The position numbers were made by a program, and so were the translations under genes. Shown piece by piece: positions 53,476-62,510 of a DNA stretch of 64,000 nucleotides. Each line of letters begins with the position of its first letter. Position 1 is the stretch's first letter. The DNA is from Parapedobacter sp. SGR-10 (lineage in GTDB: Bacteria; Bacteroidota; Bacteroidia; Sphingobacteriales; Sphingobacteriaceae), in NCBI RefSeq assembly GCF_011030405.1, contig NZ_JAAJTJ010000004.1, forward strand, positions 1 to 64,000, given 5' to 3'. The notes under the pieces were generated by a model, which did no database searches, was not told the origin of the DNA, and was given only the letters and a program-made list of their open reading frames with translations.

Positions 53476-53500
53476 TTATTTTTTCCTAAATTGCATACGT

Positions 53501-54292
53501 ATGGACAGTTTGTTTTCTTTTGGTACAGGTTTTGGATGGAAGGACTTTTTTGATGTCCTTTTGGTGTCCATTATTATCTATTATATCTATAGTCTGATCA
53601 AAGGGACGATTGCTGTCAATATCTTGTTGGGGGTAGGACTATTTTATGGTATTTATCTGGTCGTCAAACAGCTGGAGATGCGATTGCTGACGGAGATATT
53701 TGGCGGATTCATTTCAGTAGGTTCCATTGCGTTGATTGTGGTGTTCCAACAGGAAATACGGCGTTTCTTATTGCATATAGGTAAGAACATTTCCATACGT
53801 CGAAAGAAATTTTTCTGGACATTCCTCGGGGCTAAAAAAACAGCCACGCAGGATCATGCCGAACAGATCAAGCCCATTATAGAAGCCTGCCGATCTATGT
53901 CCAAATCCAGAACGGGTGCGTTGCTGGTGTTTTCCAAATACTTCGATGAGGAATATTACCAGACAAGTGGCGAATATATCGATGCTCCGTTGTCCAAGCG
54001 TCTATTGGAAAGTATATTTTTTAAAAATAGTCCATTGCATGATGGAGCCGTGGTCATTGTGGATTTCAGGGTCATGACGGCCAGTTGCGTTCTGCCTTTG
54101 TCGGATAGTGAGGATCTTCCCCCCCAGTTTGGACTTCGCCATAGGGCGGCGATAGGAGTGACAGAGGTGTCGGAAGCTGTGGCGGTGATTGTTTCTGAAG
54201 AAACAGGCGAGATATCTTTTGCCAAGGATGGAAATGTGAATATGAACCTCAGTCCGGAGGAACTGGAGAAAATATTGAAGGAGGAATTGTAG
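53501..54292 (+). CDS. cdaA: Diadenylate cyclase CdaA (membrane-bound)
   Basis: Makes cyclic di-AMP from two ATP. It has 263 residues, with three N-terminal membrane helices (about 16-33, 38-58, 70-84), then the DAC domain with the catalytic DGA (181-183) and RHRAA (213-217). The long reading frame opens at 53291 inside pdxJ on the other strand, but the ATG at 53501 begins at the first helix and is the usual start. Its TAG stop shares a G with a 28-nt palindrome. No CdaR gene is adjacent. Confidence 0.95.
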   Translation: MDSLFSFGTGFGWKDFFDVLLVSIIIYYIYSLIKGTIAVNILLGVGLFYGIYLVVKQLEMRLLTEIFGGFISVGSIALIVVFQQEIRRFLLHIGKNISIRRKKFFWTFLGAKKTATQDHAEQIKPIIEACRSMSKSRTGALLVFSKYFDEEYYQTSGEYIDAPLSKRLLESIFFKNSPLHDGAVVIVDFRVMTASCVLPLSDSEDLPPQFGLRHRAAIGVTEVSEAVAVIVSEETGEISFAKDGNVNMNLSPEELEKILKEEL

Positions 54293-54319
54293 TAGAGACG
54301 CAATGCATTGCGTCTCTAC
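54292..54319. repeat. 28-nt perfect GTAG palindrome, copy 4
   Basis: Identical to the copies at 11663, 28822 and 39843. Its first G is the last base of the cdaA TAG stop codon. It lies 8 bp before the end of the convergent DUF2911 gene. Confidence 0.95.
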
Positions 54320-54327
54320 GATAAAAA

Positions 54328-55170
54328 TTATTTAATCTCTTTCAGCACTTGTGAATTTAATTTTACGTATTCCTGATTGTTTGCTTTTTCAGCCATGGCC
54401 AAGCCTTCTTGCGCGGCTTGTTTTGCTCCTGGGCTATCTCCTGCCTTTGCCAAGATCCGGGCTTTCCAATATTTGATATGCGGTGCTGAAGTATTGCCTT
54501 CATCAGCCAATTTGACCCACTCTGCGGATTTCTTGATGTCCAAATCATTGTTGAAATAATATTGAGCTGCTTGGAAATAAGGCTTCTTCTCGCCTTGCAT
54601 GGCAGCATCGATACTGGCCAGTATCTCTTTGGATTGGTCTACGGCAATGTTAAAATCTACTTTTGTTTTTTCCCAAGCCAGCACGATTTTGGCAGATTTG
54701 GTCGTGACATCTTCAAAGCTCATCGTAAAGGTTTCTACCTTATTGGCCAAGGTTTGCGGTTTGACCTTAAAGCGCAACAGATCATCTGCGTCTTTGTACT
54801 GATAAGCACCCCATTGTTTTGGGTTTTTGCTCAGGATGATCGTCCATTCGGCTTTGTCCGGAACGGTAAACAGACCATATGTTCCGGCAGGAACTTTGTG
54901 ACCTTCGATGGTTACCTCGTCTTCGAATGTCAGATTAGGGATGTTATTTGCTCCTGTACGCCATACCTGACCATACGGAACCAATCCTCCGAATATGACA
55001 CGGTCATTGGCATTGGGTCTTTGATACGTGAGGGTCACGTTTTTAATACCCAAAGCCTGGGTAATGGTCTGTGTACTGCTTGCTGCCGGAAGTTTTACTT
55101 GTGCGTTGACAGTTTGTACCCCGATAAAAAAAGCGGCTGCTGCGGCAATAGATAAAATAGTTTTTCTCAT
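54328..55170 (-). CDS. DUF2911 domain secreted protein
   Basis: A 280-residue exported protein with a signal peptide ending near VNAQ. The DUF2911 domain follows, with LPAASSTQTITQALGIKN, TYQRPNANDR, and GQVWRTGANNIPNLTFEDEVTIEG as landmarks. A C-terminal region of about 90 residues looks like TPR-type helices (YFQAAQYYFNNDLDIKKSAEWVKLA). DUF2911 proteins are common in Bacteroidota and of unknown function. It follows the GH123-like gene by 17 bp in the same direction. Confidence 0.87.
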   Translation of the reverse strand: MRKTILSIAAAAAFFIGVQTVNAQVKLPAASSTQTITQALGIKNVTLTYQRPNANDRVIFGGLVPYGQVWRTGANNIPNLTFEDEVTIEGHKVPAGTYGLFTVPDKAEWTIILSKNPKQWGAYQYKDADDLLRFKVKPQTLANKVETFTMSFEDVTTKSAKIVLAWEKTKVDFNIAVDQSKEILASIDAAMQGEKKPYFQAAQYYFNNDLDIKKSAEWVKLADEGNTSAPHIKYWKARILAKAGDSPGAKQAAQEGLAMAEKANNQEYVKLNSQVLKEIK

Positions 55171-55187
55171 GTTTTTTTAATCTTTTG

Positions 55188-56930
55188 TCACAGTGAATTT
55201 AGGAATTTTTTCGCATTTTTCACGTGGTTTGGAATCATTTCCCGTTTAATATTTTTGTTACTGAAGTTTTGGATATGTTGATTGAGCGTGTTGAGCGCTT
55301 CTGTTTTGCCTTCTGCCGTTAGCTTATGACGGATGATTCTGATCTTTTCCACGTCTTGTATGCCTTCACGCAGTCTTTCGAAGCGGATGCTCGTCGTGTT
55401 ATTGGGGTATACCAGATAAGTATCTCCTCCCAGCCAAGACCCAAACCGGGTATCCTGATTGGGGTTTGCATTCCAGCAATCATATGCCCATCGCAGATAC
55501 CCGTCAAAACCTCTCTCGACGGTGTTCCAGCCTAACCATACAGCTTCGCTATAACCGGAGTTCGTAAAGGTATTGGGGAAGATCTCGGTACAGCAGGTGT
55601 ACATGGTCGTAGTGAAGCCTTTTGCTTTCCGTTGAGCCAATATGTTTTCGGGCATGTCCTCGTTCAAGGTGATACAATAGTCTATAAGTTCCATCGCCAA
55701 TTCGTCGTGGTATGTTCCAGCCAGCGATATATTGAAATCTTTGTCTGCTTTTTTAATAACCTGGATGGCGGCTAACATGTCTTTCATCGGGCGTTCGTCC
55801 ATAGCGATAGTGGTTTTTCCGAACCAACCGTTTTTCTTGAGATGCTGCGCAAAGTCTTTCAGAAAAGGTAGCCAATGCTGTTCATATTCTGTTGTGCCGG
55901 GTTTTGCTTTGAGCACCTCTGTTTTTGCAGAAGCCTCGTCGTAGTAGTAGAATGACAGGTTCCAGGGGATCATGCTATAGCAGTTGATAAACTTTTGAAT
56001 GCCCAGTTCGTGCATGTACCGTACCCATTTATCAAAGTTTGTATAATCAAATTTCCAGGAACCGTCTTTGGTTCTGACCCACTTGACCATACTGTCGTAC
56101 ACGTCGTGTGTTTGACTGTTCCAGGGGTCATAGATCAATGTGGCTGTAATGGATTTTTGTCCGGTATTGGCCAGTATTTGGTAGTGTGGTTTGATAGTGG
56201 CCAGATGTTCGTCAGAAAGTGGAGTCATATTGAAATATCTGGCCGACGCATATGGATTTTGCCATAAATCCAGATGAAAGTGCCAATCTTTTGGATCGGG
56301 CAAGGTGTGTTCGCTGACCGTCACGGTATAGGGAAGCCTGTAAACGTGCCTGGCGGTGCCAATGCTATATTCTGCAATCACTTCTCCTTGGTATTTTCCT
56401 GCCGCAGCCTGTGAAGGAATGTGCACACTGAGCCAGAGCGGGCGGGTTTCTCCGGCGGTATGGTAGAATGATGTTGTATTGTCGATCCGATCAGCTACCA
56501 AAAAGGAATCCAATACATGTTTTATACCACATCCTTTTTTCAAGTCTCCCGGATGATCAGTCATGACGAAGGTAATGGGACTGAATTTGATATGTTCTGT
56601 GGAAATTTCGTGCTTACCGGATTTTAGAGAGCTGACTTTTAACTGAACCGATACTCCGGCATTTGTGTTCAGGTTGGAAACAAATGCCAGTTGTGTATGT
56701 ATGGTTTCGTTTTTCCAACCTTTGGTTGTCCATGTGCCTTGTACTTGTGCACTTGTCGGTGGGACATATTTGGATAAACTGAATTCGGTATCTATAAAAC
56801 TCAATGCACGGAATGATTTTTTTGTATTGATGTTTGTCACAGACACTTTAGGATCTGCCAGCTCACGGACTTGCGCAGTAGTGGATAGATAACATACGAA
56901 TACAGAAAATAACAGAAGACAGATTCTCAT
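55188..56930 (-). CDS. DUF4091 / GH123-like glycoside hydrolase
   Basis: A 580-residue exported protein with a signal peptide ending near TTAQ. An N-terminal beta-sandwich (about 25-205) leads into a TIM-barrel of the GH123/DUF4091 type. The adjacent acid pair D378-E379 in AMDERP fits the substrate-assisted DE pair of GH123 N-acetyl-beta-galactosaminidases. The C-terminal GSWLGGDTYLVYPN and RLREGIQDVEK segment is typical of DUF4091. Specificity is inferred from family. It is upstream of the DUF2911 gene. Confidence 0.85.
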   Translation of the reverse strand: MRICLLLFSVFVCYLSTTAQVRELADPKVSVTNINTKKSFRALSFIDTEFSLSKYVPPTSAQVQGTWTTKGWKNETIHTQLAFVSNLNTNAGVSVQLKVSSLKSGKHEISTEHIKFSPITFVMTDHPGDLKKGCGIKHVLDSFLVADRIDNTTSFYHTAGETRPLWLSVHIPSQAAAGKYQGEVIAEYSIGTARHVYRLPYTVTVSEHTLPDPKDWHFHLDLWQNPYASARYFNMTPLSDEHLATIKPHYQILANTGQKSITATLIYDPWNSQTHDVYDSMVKWVRTKDGSWKFDYTNFDKWVRYMHELGIQKFINCYSMIPWNLSFYYYDEASAKTEVLKAKPGTTEYEQHWLPFLKDFAQHLKKNGWFGKTTIAMDERPMKDMLAAIQVIKKADKDFNISLAGTYHDELAMELIDYCITLNEDMPENILAQRKAKGFTTTMYTCCTEIFPNTFTNSGYSEAVWLGWNTVERGFDGYLRWAYDCWNANPNQDTRFGSWLGGDTYLVYPNNTTSIRFERLREGIQDVEKIRIIRHKLTAEGKTEALNTLNQHIQNFSNKNIKREMIPNHVKNAKKFLNSL

Positions 56931-57061
56931 GGATAGTAGGTTTTTATATATAAGTAAAACTCAATACATAACCAAACATATAGATAATGTGCTTGATTTG
57001 CAATAGAGTAGGTAACGAAAACGATTGCGTTATTTTGCTTAAATGTTTTTTTTAAACTGTT

Positions 57062-57114
57062 GTAGGGCGAAATATCTTTCGCCCTCATTAGGGCAAATAA
57101 TTATTTGCCCCTAC
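57062..57114. repeat. Two-hairpin REP element, intergenic copy of the RAYT-embedded element
   Basis: GTAGGGCGAAATATCTTTCG opens the first hairpin (57062-57084), and GGGCAAATAATTATTTGCCC (57091-57110) forms the second, followed by CTAC. Both hairpins match those inside the RAYT gene (5659-5743), but the spacer is only 6 bp instead of about 38. It lies in the divergent region between the GH123-like gene and the FAD-oxidoreductase-like gene. Confidence 0.85.
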
Positions 57115-57190
57115 ATAGATTCATTTTATTGTGCGACAATTTGAAATACGGCGCAGTAGCGTTACGCTTAAAAAATCCGTATATTCGGAT

Positions 57191-58459
57191 ATGAAAATAT
57201 CTAGAATAGCTTTCTTTTTGGTGTTGTTTTTCGGAAAAATGTCCTTGTCGGCAAAAGAAGTGAAGCCTGCTTTGCTTGTTTATGGTTCGGGTATTGAAGC
57301 TTTTACAGCTGCTATGCAGGGAGCACGGTCCAATGTGCCTACACTGTGGGTCATGAACGGTCATACGTTGGTGGAGGAACTGACCTTAAAGCCTTTGAAG
57401 ATCACGAGCAATCAAGGCCTGGACGGTGGTATCTGGATGGATATTTTGATGGCATCGGCACAGCATAAGGGTTCGAGTGATTCCTTGGCTGGGGAGATCA
57501 AGATGAATATTACACCGACTTTGATGTTGAATGCAATACAACGGATGCTCGATGAGCAACAGCAATTGACCGTACTCCGTAATGAAAACATAACCTCGTT
57601 GACCCGTAATAAACGAGGGTGGACGGTTGTGTTAGGAAACAATAAGAAATATGAGGTCCGTGCGGTCGTGGATGCTTCTTCCGGGGGCGAATTGGGTACC
57701 AAGATCGTAAAGGATGCATTTTCTGTAGCAGAAGTGACCCTTCAGAAAACGGAGATGTTGACTCCGGAACAGATCCGAACGACGGTAGCATTAGGATCAT
57801 ATGAGGGAACAGATTATACTGTATTGGCAAAAGATGTACTGGATCAAAGTTTTCATGAGCTTTTTTTTGTACACGCACTTGTACCGGCTACCGAAGGAGC
57901 AGAAAGTATCCCTTTTCGGGCACATGTGGGACAGGCAGTAGGTGCTGTAGCGGCGTATTGTGCTTTTTTCAAGACTACGGCAGATAAGGTGGATGTACGT
58001 AAGCTGCAGACGGAGTTGATGAGCTTTAGAGCAAGACTGTTGCCCTGGAAAGATGTTTCTCAACAGGATACACATTATGGAGCTGTTCAAAGGTGCTATC
58101 TGGCCACGATACTGGAAGGTAAGGAAGACAATTTGCTATTCGATAGGGGAGATAGTGTACAGGTAGAAAGTGTCAAAATTATTTTTAACCGTTTGTATTC
58201 CCGAAGCCAGTTGTGGTTTGCAGATAATGCGACTGATTATTTTGCTTTAAAAGATGTATTGTCATTAGTCAAGTTTGTATCTTTCCGAGGCAAGGAAGTA
58301 GATGATCAGGTGCAGAAAGACTGGACAAAGAAATTGAAATTTGAAGGTGTGTATGATCCCGAGCGTAAGGTGACTCGGTATGAGTTTATGGTCTTAGTGG
58401 ATCGCTATGCCAGCCCTTATACCAAGACTGTTACCCTTCAAGGGGATATTTTGCGGTAA
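57191..58459 (+). CDS. FAD-dependent oxidoreductase-like exported protein
   Basis: A 422-residue protein with a signal peptide ending near SLSAK. The start is followed by LLVYGSGIEAFTAAMQGA, a Rossmann-like strand-loop-helix, but the glycine pattern reads GSGIEA instead of the usual GGTPAG or GxGxxG. Homologues are FAD-dependent oxidoreductases of the secreted PF12831 type. The tail of the chain has less resemblance. FAD binding is doubtful. The ATG at 57191 is preferred over the in-frame codon at 57131. It is divergent from the GH123-like gene. Confidence 0.7.
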   Translation: MKISRIAFFLVLFFGKMSLSAKEVKPALLVYGSGIEAFTAAMQGARSNVPTLWVMNGHTLVEELTLKPLKITSNQGLDGGIWMDILMASAQHKGSSDSLAGEIKMNITPTLMLNAIQRMLDEQQQLTVLRNENITSLTRNKRGWTVVLGNNKKYEVRAVVDASSGGELGTKIVKDAFSVAEVTLQKTEMLTPEQIRTTVALGSYEGTDYTVLAKDVLDQSFHELFFVHALVPATEGAESIPFRAHVGQAVGAVAAYCAFFKTTADKVDVRKLQTELMSFRARLLPWKDVSQQDTHYGAVQRCYLATILEGKEDNLLFDRGDSVQVESVKIIFNRLYSRSQLWFADNATDYFALKDVLSLVKFVSFRGKEVDDQVQKDWTKKLKFEGVYDPERKVTRYEFMVLVDRYASPYTKTVTLQGDILR

Positions 58460-58470
58460 GAGGGAAAAAA

Positions 58471-58511
58471 AGACATCTGAAGTTTTTCGCAAACTTCGGA
58501 TGTCTTTTTTT
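58471..58511. terminator. Bidirectional hairpin terminator, CTTCCGAAG family
   Basis: AGACATCTGAAGTTT (58471-58485) pairs with AAACTTCGGATGTCT (58491-58505) with one G-T pair and a 5-nt loop. A T run follows on the right and an A run precedes on the left (58465-58470), so it can end transcripts from both convergent genes. Confidence 0.88.
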
Positions 58512-58522
58512 GTGAGCTGTTC

Positions 58523-59932
58523 TTAGTAAGCTCCCAAGTAGAAACTACCGGAAGCGTTTTTTAATTTAGCACCTTTAGTGACGGTTTTTGTTGGCACATC
58601 GATGATATATAGGTTGCCATCTTTTCCGTTCGGTGTCAACGGGATGTATGCTTTATTTCCGACAACACCAATATTTTGGAATTGGGCAAACGTACCTGTC
58701 AAAGCTGTACCACCGTTTTGTGCAGCAGTAAGTCCGGAAAACCCGGAATCTGTTTCGTTGTCAAACCCTGTCAGCTTTGTAGCTGTTCTACTGTTCAGAT
58801 CCACATGGGCGACAAAACCACCGTTTGTTCCTGTGATCGTATACAATACGATGCCCTCTCCATCTTTGATATATCTCCATGCTCTGATAGAAATGTTGCT
58901 GCCACCGCCAAGATCCGTTTTCAGATCAAAGTTGTAGGTGTTATCATATTGACCGGTAGCACCATCGATACGCAAAATTTGTGAACCGGAATTAGCTGTA
59001 GCCTGATAAATATAACCATCCTCAGCCAAATGTTGGGTCATTGTACGGTAAGAGTGATTATTGACGATACTATTTGACGAATATATCAATTTAGGGTTAG
59101 TTAATGAAGGATAATCTACCACCAATGTAGCTGTACCTAATTGATTTGTAGCAGTTGACCAAGCCTGATTTCCTTGGCTGTTCAATGTAGACTTTTTGGT
59201 CACATCCGTTCTTGTTAGGTTACACCCAATAAAAATTTTAGTTTTTGCGGCATTAAGCACAGGTACATCTATACGGCCGATTTGATAACCGTCGAGTGTT
59301 TGTTCCGGTGTAAAAGGAATAGTGAAATTTTGTGTTTGACGAGTTATTTCAGGATTGTCCAGATTCAGAACGGCAATTGATGCTGTGCTTTTCACATTAA
59401 TAAAATCAGCATCGGCACCTTCTCCGCTAGCTTCAATCTTGGAAGAGGCATATACACCGATACCTATTCCCTCAGCTGCCACGACCCAACGAGGTGCAGT
59501 ACCCAGAATAGGTTCAGTATCCAATTCTTCACGTGTATCTTCAAATGCAGCAGCACCATTCACACGGTATTTGTTAAAGATACCACCATCATTACCTACA
59601 TACTGAATGTTGTAGAGGAAGTTGCCATTTTTTGAACCTTGTACACGTGCTGTACGTTGCGACCGCAATGTATAGCCTTTGCCTAATGCGTCTACTTCAA
59701 AATTAGGGTTAGCCGCTTGTTCAGGCGTGATAGCATACGCTCTTGTGCCTCCATTTCCGGCAGTTCCTTCATCATCTGGGAATGTTGCTGTCAGTGTGAT
59801 ATATTGTCTGTCCCAGATGTCCGGTCCGGAGGGAGGAATAGTATCTGGTCCATTATCCTTGTTACACCCAACCAAGGTTCCCATAGCTAATGCGGAGCCA
59901 AATAGCACTGTTTTTAAAAAACTATTTTTCAT
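58523..59932 (-). CDS. DUF4374 family lipoprotein
   Basis: A 469-residue predicted lipoprotein (lipobox LVGC, Cys about 23). The mature part starts with DRQYITLTATFPD and carries the repeated propeller-like strands characteristic of DUF4374, with GNFLYNIQYVGNDGGIFNKYRV early in the chain. DUF4374 proteins are usually encoded beside TonB receptors in iron or siderophore uptake. Here the TonB receptor gene ends 4 bp upstream, so they form an operon. Confidence 0.88.
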   Translation of the reverse strand: MKNSFLKTVLFGSALAMGTLVGCNKDNGPDTIPPSGPDIWDRQYITLTATFPDDEGTAGNGGTRAYAITPEQAANPNFEVDALGKGYTLRSQRTARVQGSKNGNFLYNIQYVGNDGGIFNKYRVNGAAAFEDTREELDTEPILGTAPRWVVAAEGIGIGVYASSKIEASGEGADADFINVKSTASIAVLNLDNPEITRQTQNFTIPFTPEQTLDGYQIGRIDVPVLNAAKTKIFIGCNLTRTDVTKKSTLNSQGNQAWSTATNQLGTATLVVDYPSLTNPKLIYSSNSIVNNHSYRTMTQHLAEDGYIYQATANSGSQILRIDGATGQYDNTYNFDLKTDLGGGSNISIRAWRYIKDGEGIVLYTITGTNGGFVAHVDLNSRTATKLTGFDNETDSGFSGLTAAQNGGTALTGTFAQFQNIGVVGNKAYIPLTPNGKDGNLYIIDVPTKTVTKGAKLKNASGSFYLGAY

Positions 59933-59936
59933 CTTG

Positions 59937-62417
59937 TTATTTGTTAAAATTATTTATTGTGTAATTTAATTTAATATAAAAAGCTCTTCCTGGTTTTTGA
60001 ACACCAAAGTTGTCGTACATCTCTGCGTTCAAAATGTTTTTGGCATCTGCACTCACTACCAACTTGCTACTTGGGAATCGGTAGCTCGCGCCTATGTCAT
60101 GTGAAAATTGTGTAGGTGTCGTGAACCAATCCGAATCAAACCAGATTGTATTAAATGGTGCTACATAGCCTGTATTGTAATATAAATTCAATACTGATTT
60201 TTGTTGGAAAATATTGTCCAATCTGTATTGAATATTGGCATTTATCGTGAAGAAAGGCTCATTCGGGATCTGCATATCGTATAAGCTATGTGGATTTCCT
60301 ATTTCATCCAATGCTACTTTAAATAAGGAGTTGAATTTGGAAAAATTGAGCATCGCATTTAGCTTATTGTCATAGATATAATTGATCTCGCCTTCAAAAC
60401 CGATAGACTGTGTCTTAGAAAGGTTGACATATTGCGATACCTGTATATCTTCTACCTGTGCTTCCCGTCCTTCTATGACAGGATCGACACGAGTTTGTAA
60501 GGTGATTTTATCATAGCCATTACGCCAGAAAAAATTACCGTATAGATTGATTTTGTGTTTGTCTGTATGGGATATTCCGTATCTTCCACCTAAGTTATAA
60601 TTGATGGCCAATTCGGGTAAAATATCGGTGTTGGGCAATAAGTTGTTTTCGGGTTCTCCGTAGATGTGACGGTCGGTCGGCATAATGAATGACTTCTCTG
60701 CAGACAGGATAATAAAGCCGTCTTGTATAGCCTGATACGAAATGGTACCGCCAAACCCTTGATTGCTTCTCTCGCTGACAGGTCTTTCGTACTCCATCAC
60801 ACCGTTTACTTCACGGATAGGTTTGTTTTGTGTAGTTTTAATAGTGGCATGTTTGCCGAATATATTCGTTTTCAATTTCCTGTTTAATGCCTCAAACTCA
60901 TAATTCATCGCCCAGATATTGGTCAAGACATCGTTTTGGGTGATCCATTTACTACGATCGGGCCTCAACAGATCTTTATCGTCTCTACCCGAATTTTCCA
61001 GCTTATGATTTAATGAGATCCGATGACCAGAAAAAAGTGTATACGATAAGTTCGAACGAATATTTGTAATTGTCCGGTAACTATCCAACATTACAGCATC
61101 ATCCTGCTGTCCTTTGCCGGGTTGATGTGGATAAGGTTTGACTTCTCCCTCCGAATTTGGCGGAGCCAATATCAATTCTAATTGATCACTGCCGCTACCT
61201 TCTTTACTCCAATTGTACTTTTGACTGACTGTATCTTGCAGATAGGTGTTACGCATGCTGTGTACCGCATTGACATTGAGCGACAAACCTTTTATCAGCA
61301 GGTCACGTTTATTGTAATTCAAACTGAGGACATTTGCCTGATACTCGTTAAACCGACCGAGATAGGGCTTTGTCATTGTTAGTCCGTGTGGAATTTCTTT
61401 ATAAGAATCCGAAATATTATACCCCAAGAAAAACTGATCGGCCCATTTCACATCTGTAAAACCAAATTCAAAACGTCCGCCTACCGTTTCAAACTTATCA
61501 TTTGGACGACGGGTTCTGTTATACCGTTCGACACGTCCCGTTGACAACGTATATTTGGAGAACTTACCCCACATTTCGTAGTTATTGTCGGAATGGCTGT
61601 AAAATCCAGATACACGCGCTGTTAACCCGTTTTTTTGATTACGATATAGTCCACCTATGTCTGCTCGATACGTATTGAATGATCCATACGAAACCGCGGT
61701 GGTAATATTATTGGCCGAAGCATCTTTTTTCATAATGACGTTGATCGCCCCGCCAATATAATTGCCAGACAGATGTGCCGGAAGGACACCTTTGTAGACC
61801 TCGATACGCTCGATCATGGCCGGAGGAATATTGTTCAGATTGAAAGAAGACCCGTAAGTCGATATTTCGATTCCATCGATAAAAATACCGATAGTACTTC
61901 CGGACATTCCGTTAAGGTTGTATTCGATCGGTGCTCCTTCTCCTCCATTTTGCCTTACCCTTACACCTACTGCACGGTCCAAAAGTTCATTGGTGGTGAG
62001 GTTCCTTAAAGAAGCCTCTTTGGTCTCGATCACGGCTACGGCAAATCCGCTGGTCTCCATCTCCCGCTTCACGGTATTGCGCTGTACCCGTACTTCGTCC
62101 AAGGCCAGATCCCCTTTGGGACTGATGTGTATATGTAGATCAGGATAGTTTTTGTTGACTTGGAGCGCCAGTTTTTTCGGTTGGATCTCCACTGAGGATA
62201 CGAGTAGATTGTATTTGCCTTGAGGCACATTCTCAAAGGTGTACCGGCCCCTTTCATCGGATACGGTTTCCAGAGAAGTCCCCTCGATTTTTAAAGTTAC
62301 ATGCGATACCGGCTCCCCATTTTCCTTATGCACTTTCCCCTTTATGCTGAAGATATTTTGTGCAAATACCGGCAGAGAAAACATAAATAACAACAGCACC
62401 AGGTAAAATTGTTTCAT
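59937..62417 (-). CDS. TonB-dependent receptor, iron/siderophore type
   Basis: An 826-residue outer-membrane receptor with a signal peptide ending near PVFAQ. A CarboxypepD_reg-like domain (about 23-105) precedes the plug (about 125-235: NELLDRAVGVRVRQNGGEGAP, FIDGIEISTYG, AHLSGNYIGGAINVIMK), then the beta-barrel. The barrel ends at the C-terminal FNK. No TonB box was clearly identified. Iron uptake is inferred from the DUF4374 and AraC neighbours and the dyads at 62451-62503. It begins the DUF4374 operon. Confidence 0.9.
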   Translation of the reverse strand: MKQFYLVLLLFMFSLPVFAQNIFSIKGKVHKENGEPVSHVTLKIEGTSLETVSDERGRYTFENVPQGKYNLLVSSVEIQPKKLALQVNKNYPDLHIHISPKGDLALDEVRVQRNTVKREMETSGFAVAVIETKEASLRNLTTNELLDRAVGVRVRQNGGEGAPIEYNLNGMSGSTIGIFIDGIEISTYGSSFNLNNIPPAMIERIEVYKGVLPAHLSGNYIGGAINVIMKKDASANNITTAVSYGSFNTYRADIGGLYRNQKNGLTARVSGFYSHSDNNYEMWGKFSKYTLSTGRVERYNRTRRPNDKFETVGGRFEFGFTDVKWADQFFLGYNISDSYKEIPHGLTMTKPYLGRFNEYQANVLSLNYNKRDLLIKGLSLNVNAVHSMRNTYLQDTVSQKYNWSKEGSGSDQLELILAPPNSEGEVKPYPHQPGKGQQDDAVMLDSYRTITNIRSNLSYTLFSGHRISLNHKLENSGRDDKDLLRPDRSKWITQNDVLTNIWAMNYEFEALNRKLKTNIFGKHATIKTTQNKPIREVNGVMEYERPVSERSNQGFGGTISYQAIQDGFIILSAEKSFIMPTDRHIYGEPENNLLPNTDILPELAINYNLGGRYGISHTDKHKINLYGNFFWRNGYDKITLQTRVDPVIEGREAQVEDIQVSQYVNLSKTQSIGFEGEINYIYDNKLNAMLNFSKFNSLFKVALDEIGNPHSLYDMQIPNEPFFTINANIQYRLDNIFQQKSVLNLYYNTGYVAPFNTIWFDSDWFTTPTQFSHDIGASYRFPSSKLVVSADAKNILNAEMYDNFGVQKPGRAFYIKLNYTINNFNK

Positions 62418-62450
62418 TATCTCAGATTAATATTTTATCTTCGAATATTC

Positions 62451-62467
62451 TTTAGAACAAGTCTAAA
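62451..62467. promoter_or_regulatory. Fur-box-like dyad 1
   Basis: TTTAGA-ACAAG-TCTAAA is a 17-bp inverted repeat with 6-bp arms and a 5-bp spacer, in the divergent region between the TonB receptor and the AraC gene. Its partner is 36 bp away. Confidence 0.5.
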
Positions 62468-62486
62468 TAAATTTCGACGCTGCAAA

Positions 62487-62503
62487 TCTAGAATTATTCT
62501 AAA
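62487..62503. promoter_or_regulatory. Fur-box-like dyad 2
   Basis: TCTAGA-ATTAT-TCTAAA has the same arm design as dyad 1. Its core TAGAAT-T-ATTCTA (62489-62501) is a perfect palindrome. It ends 7 nt before the AraC ATG at 62511. Confidence 0.5.
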
Positions 62504-62510
62504 TACGAAG

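Noticed and set aside
53291-53500. Longer N-terminus of cdaA starting inside pdxJ
   Set aside because: The extra residues are antisense to pdxJ, and the normal first membrane helix begins at 53501.
55217-55237. TTTTTCACGTGGTTTGG as a possible parS site
   Set aside because: It shares only the central CACGTG and few flanking bases with the parS consensus (TGTTTCACGTGAAACA) and lies inside a coding region.
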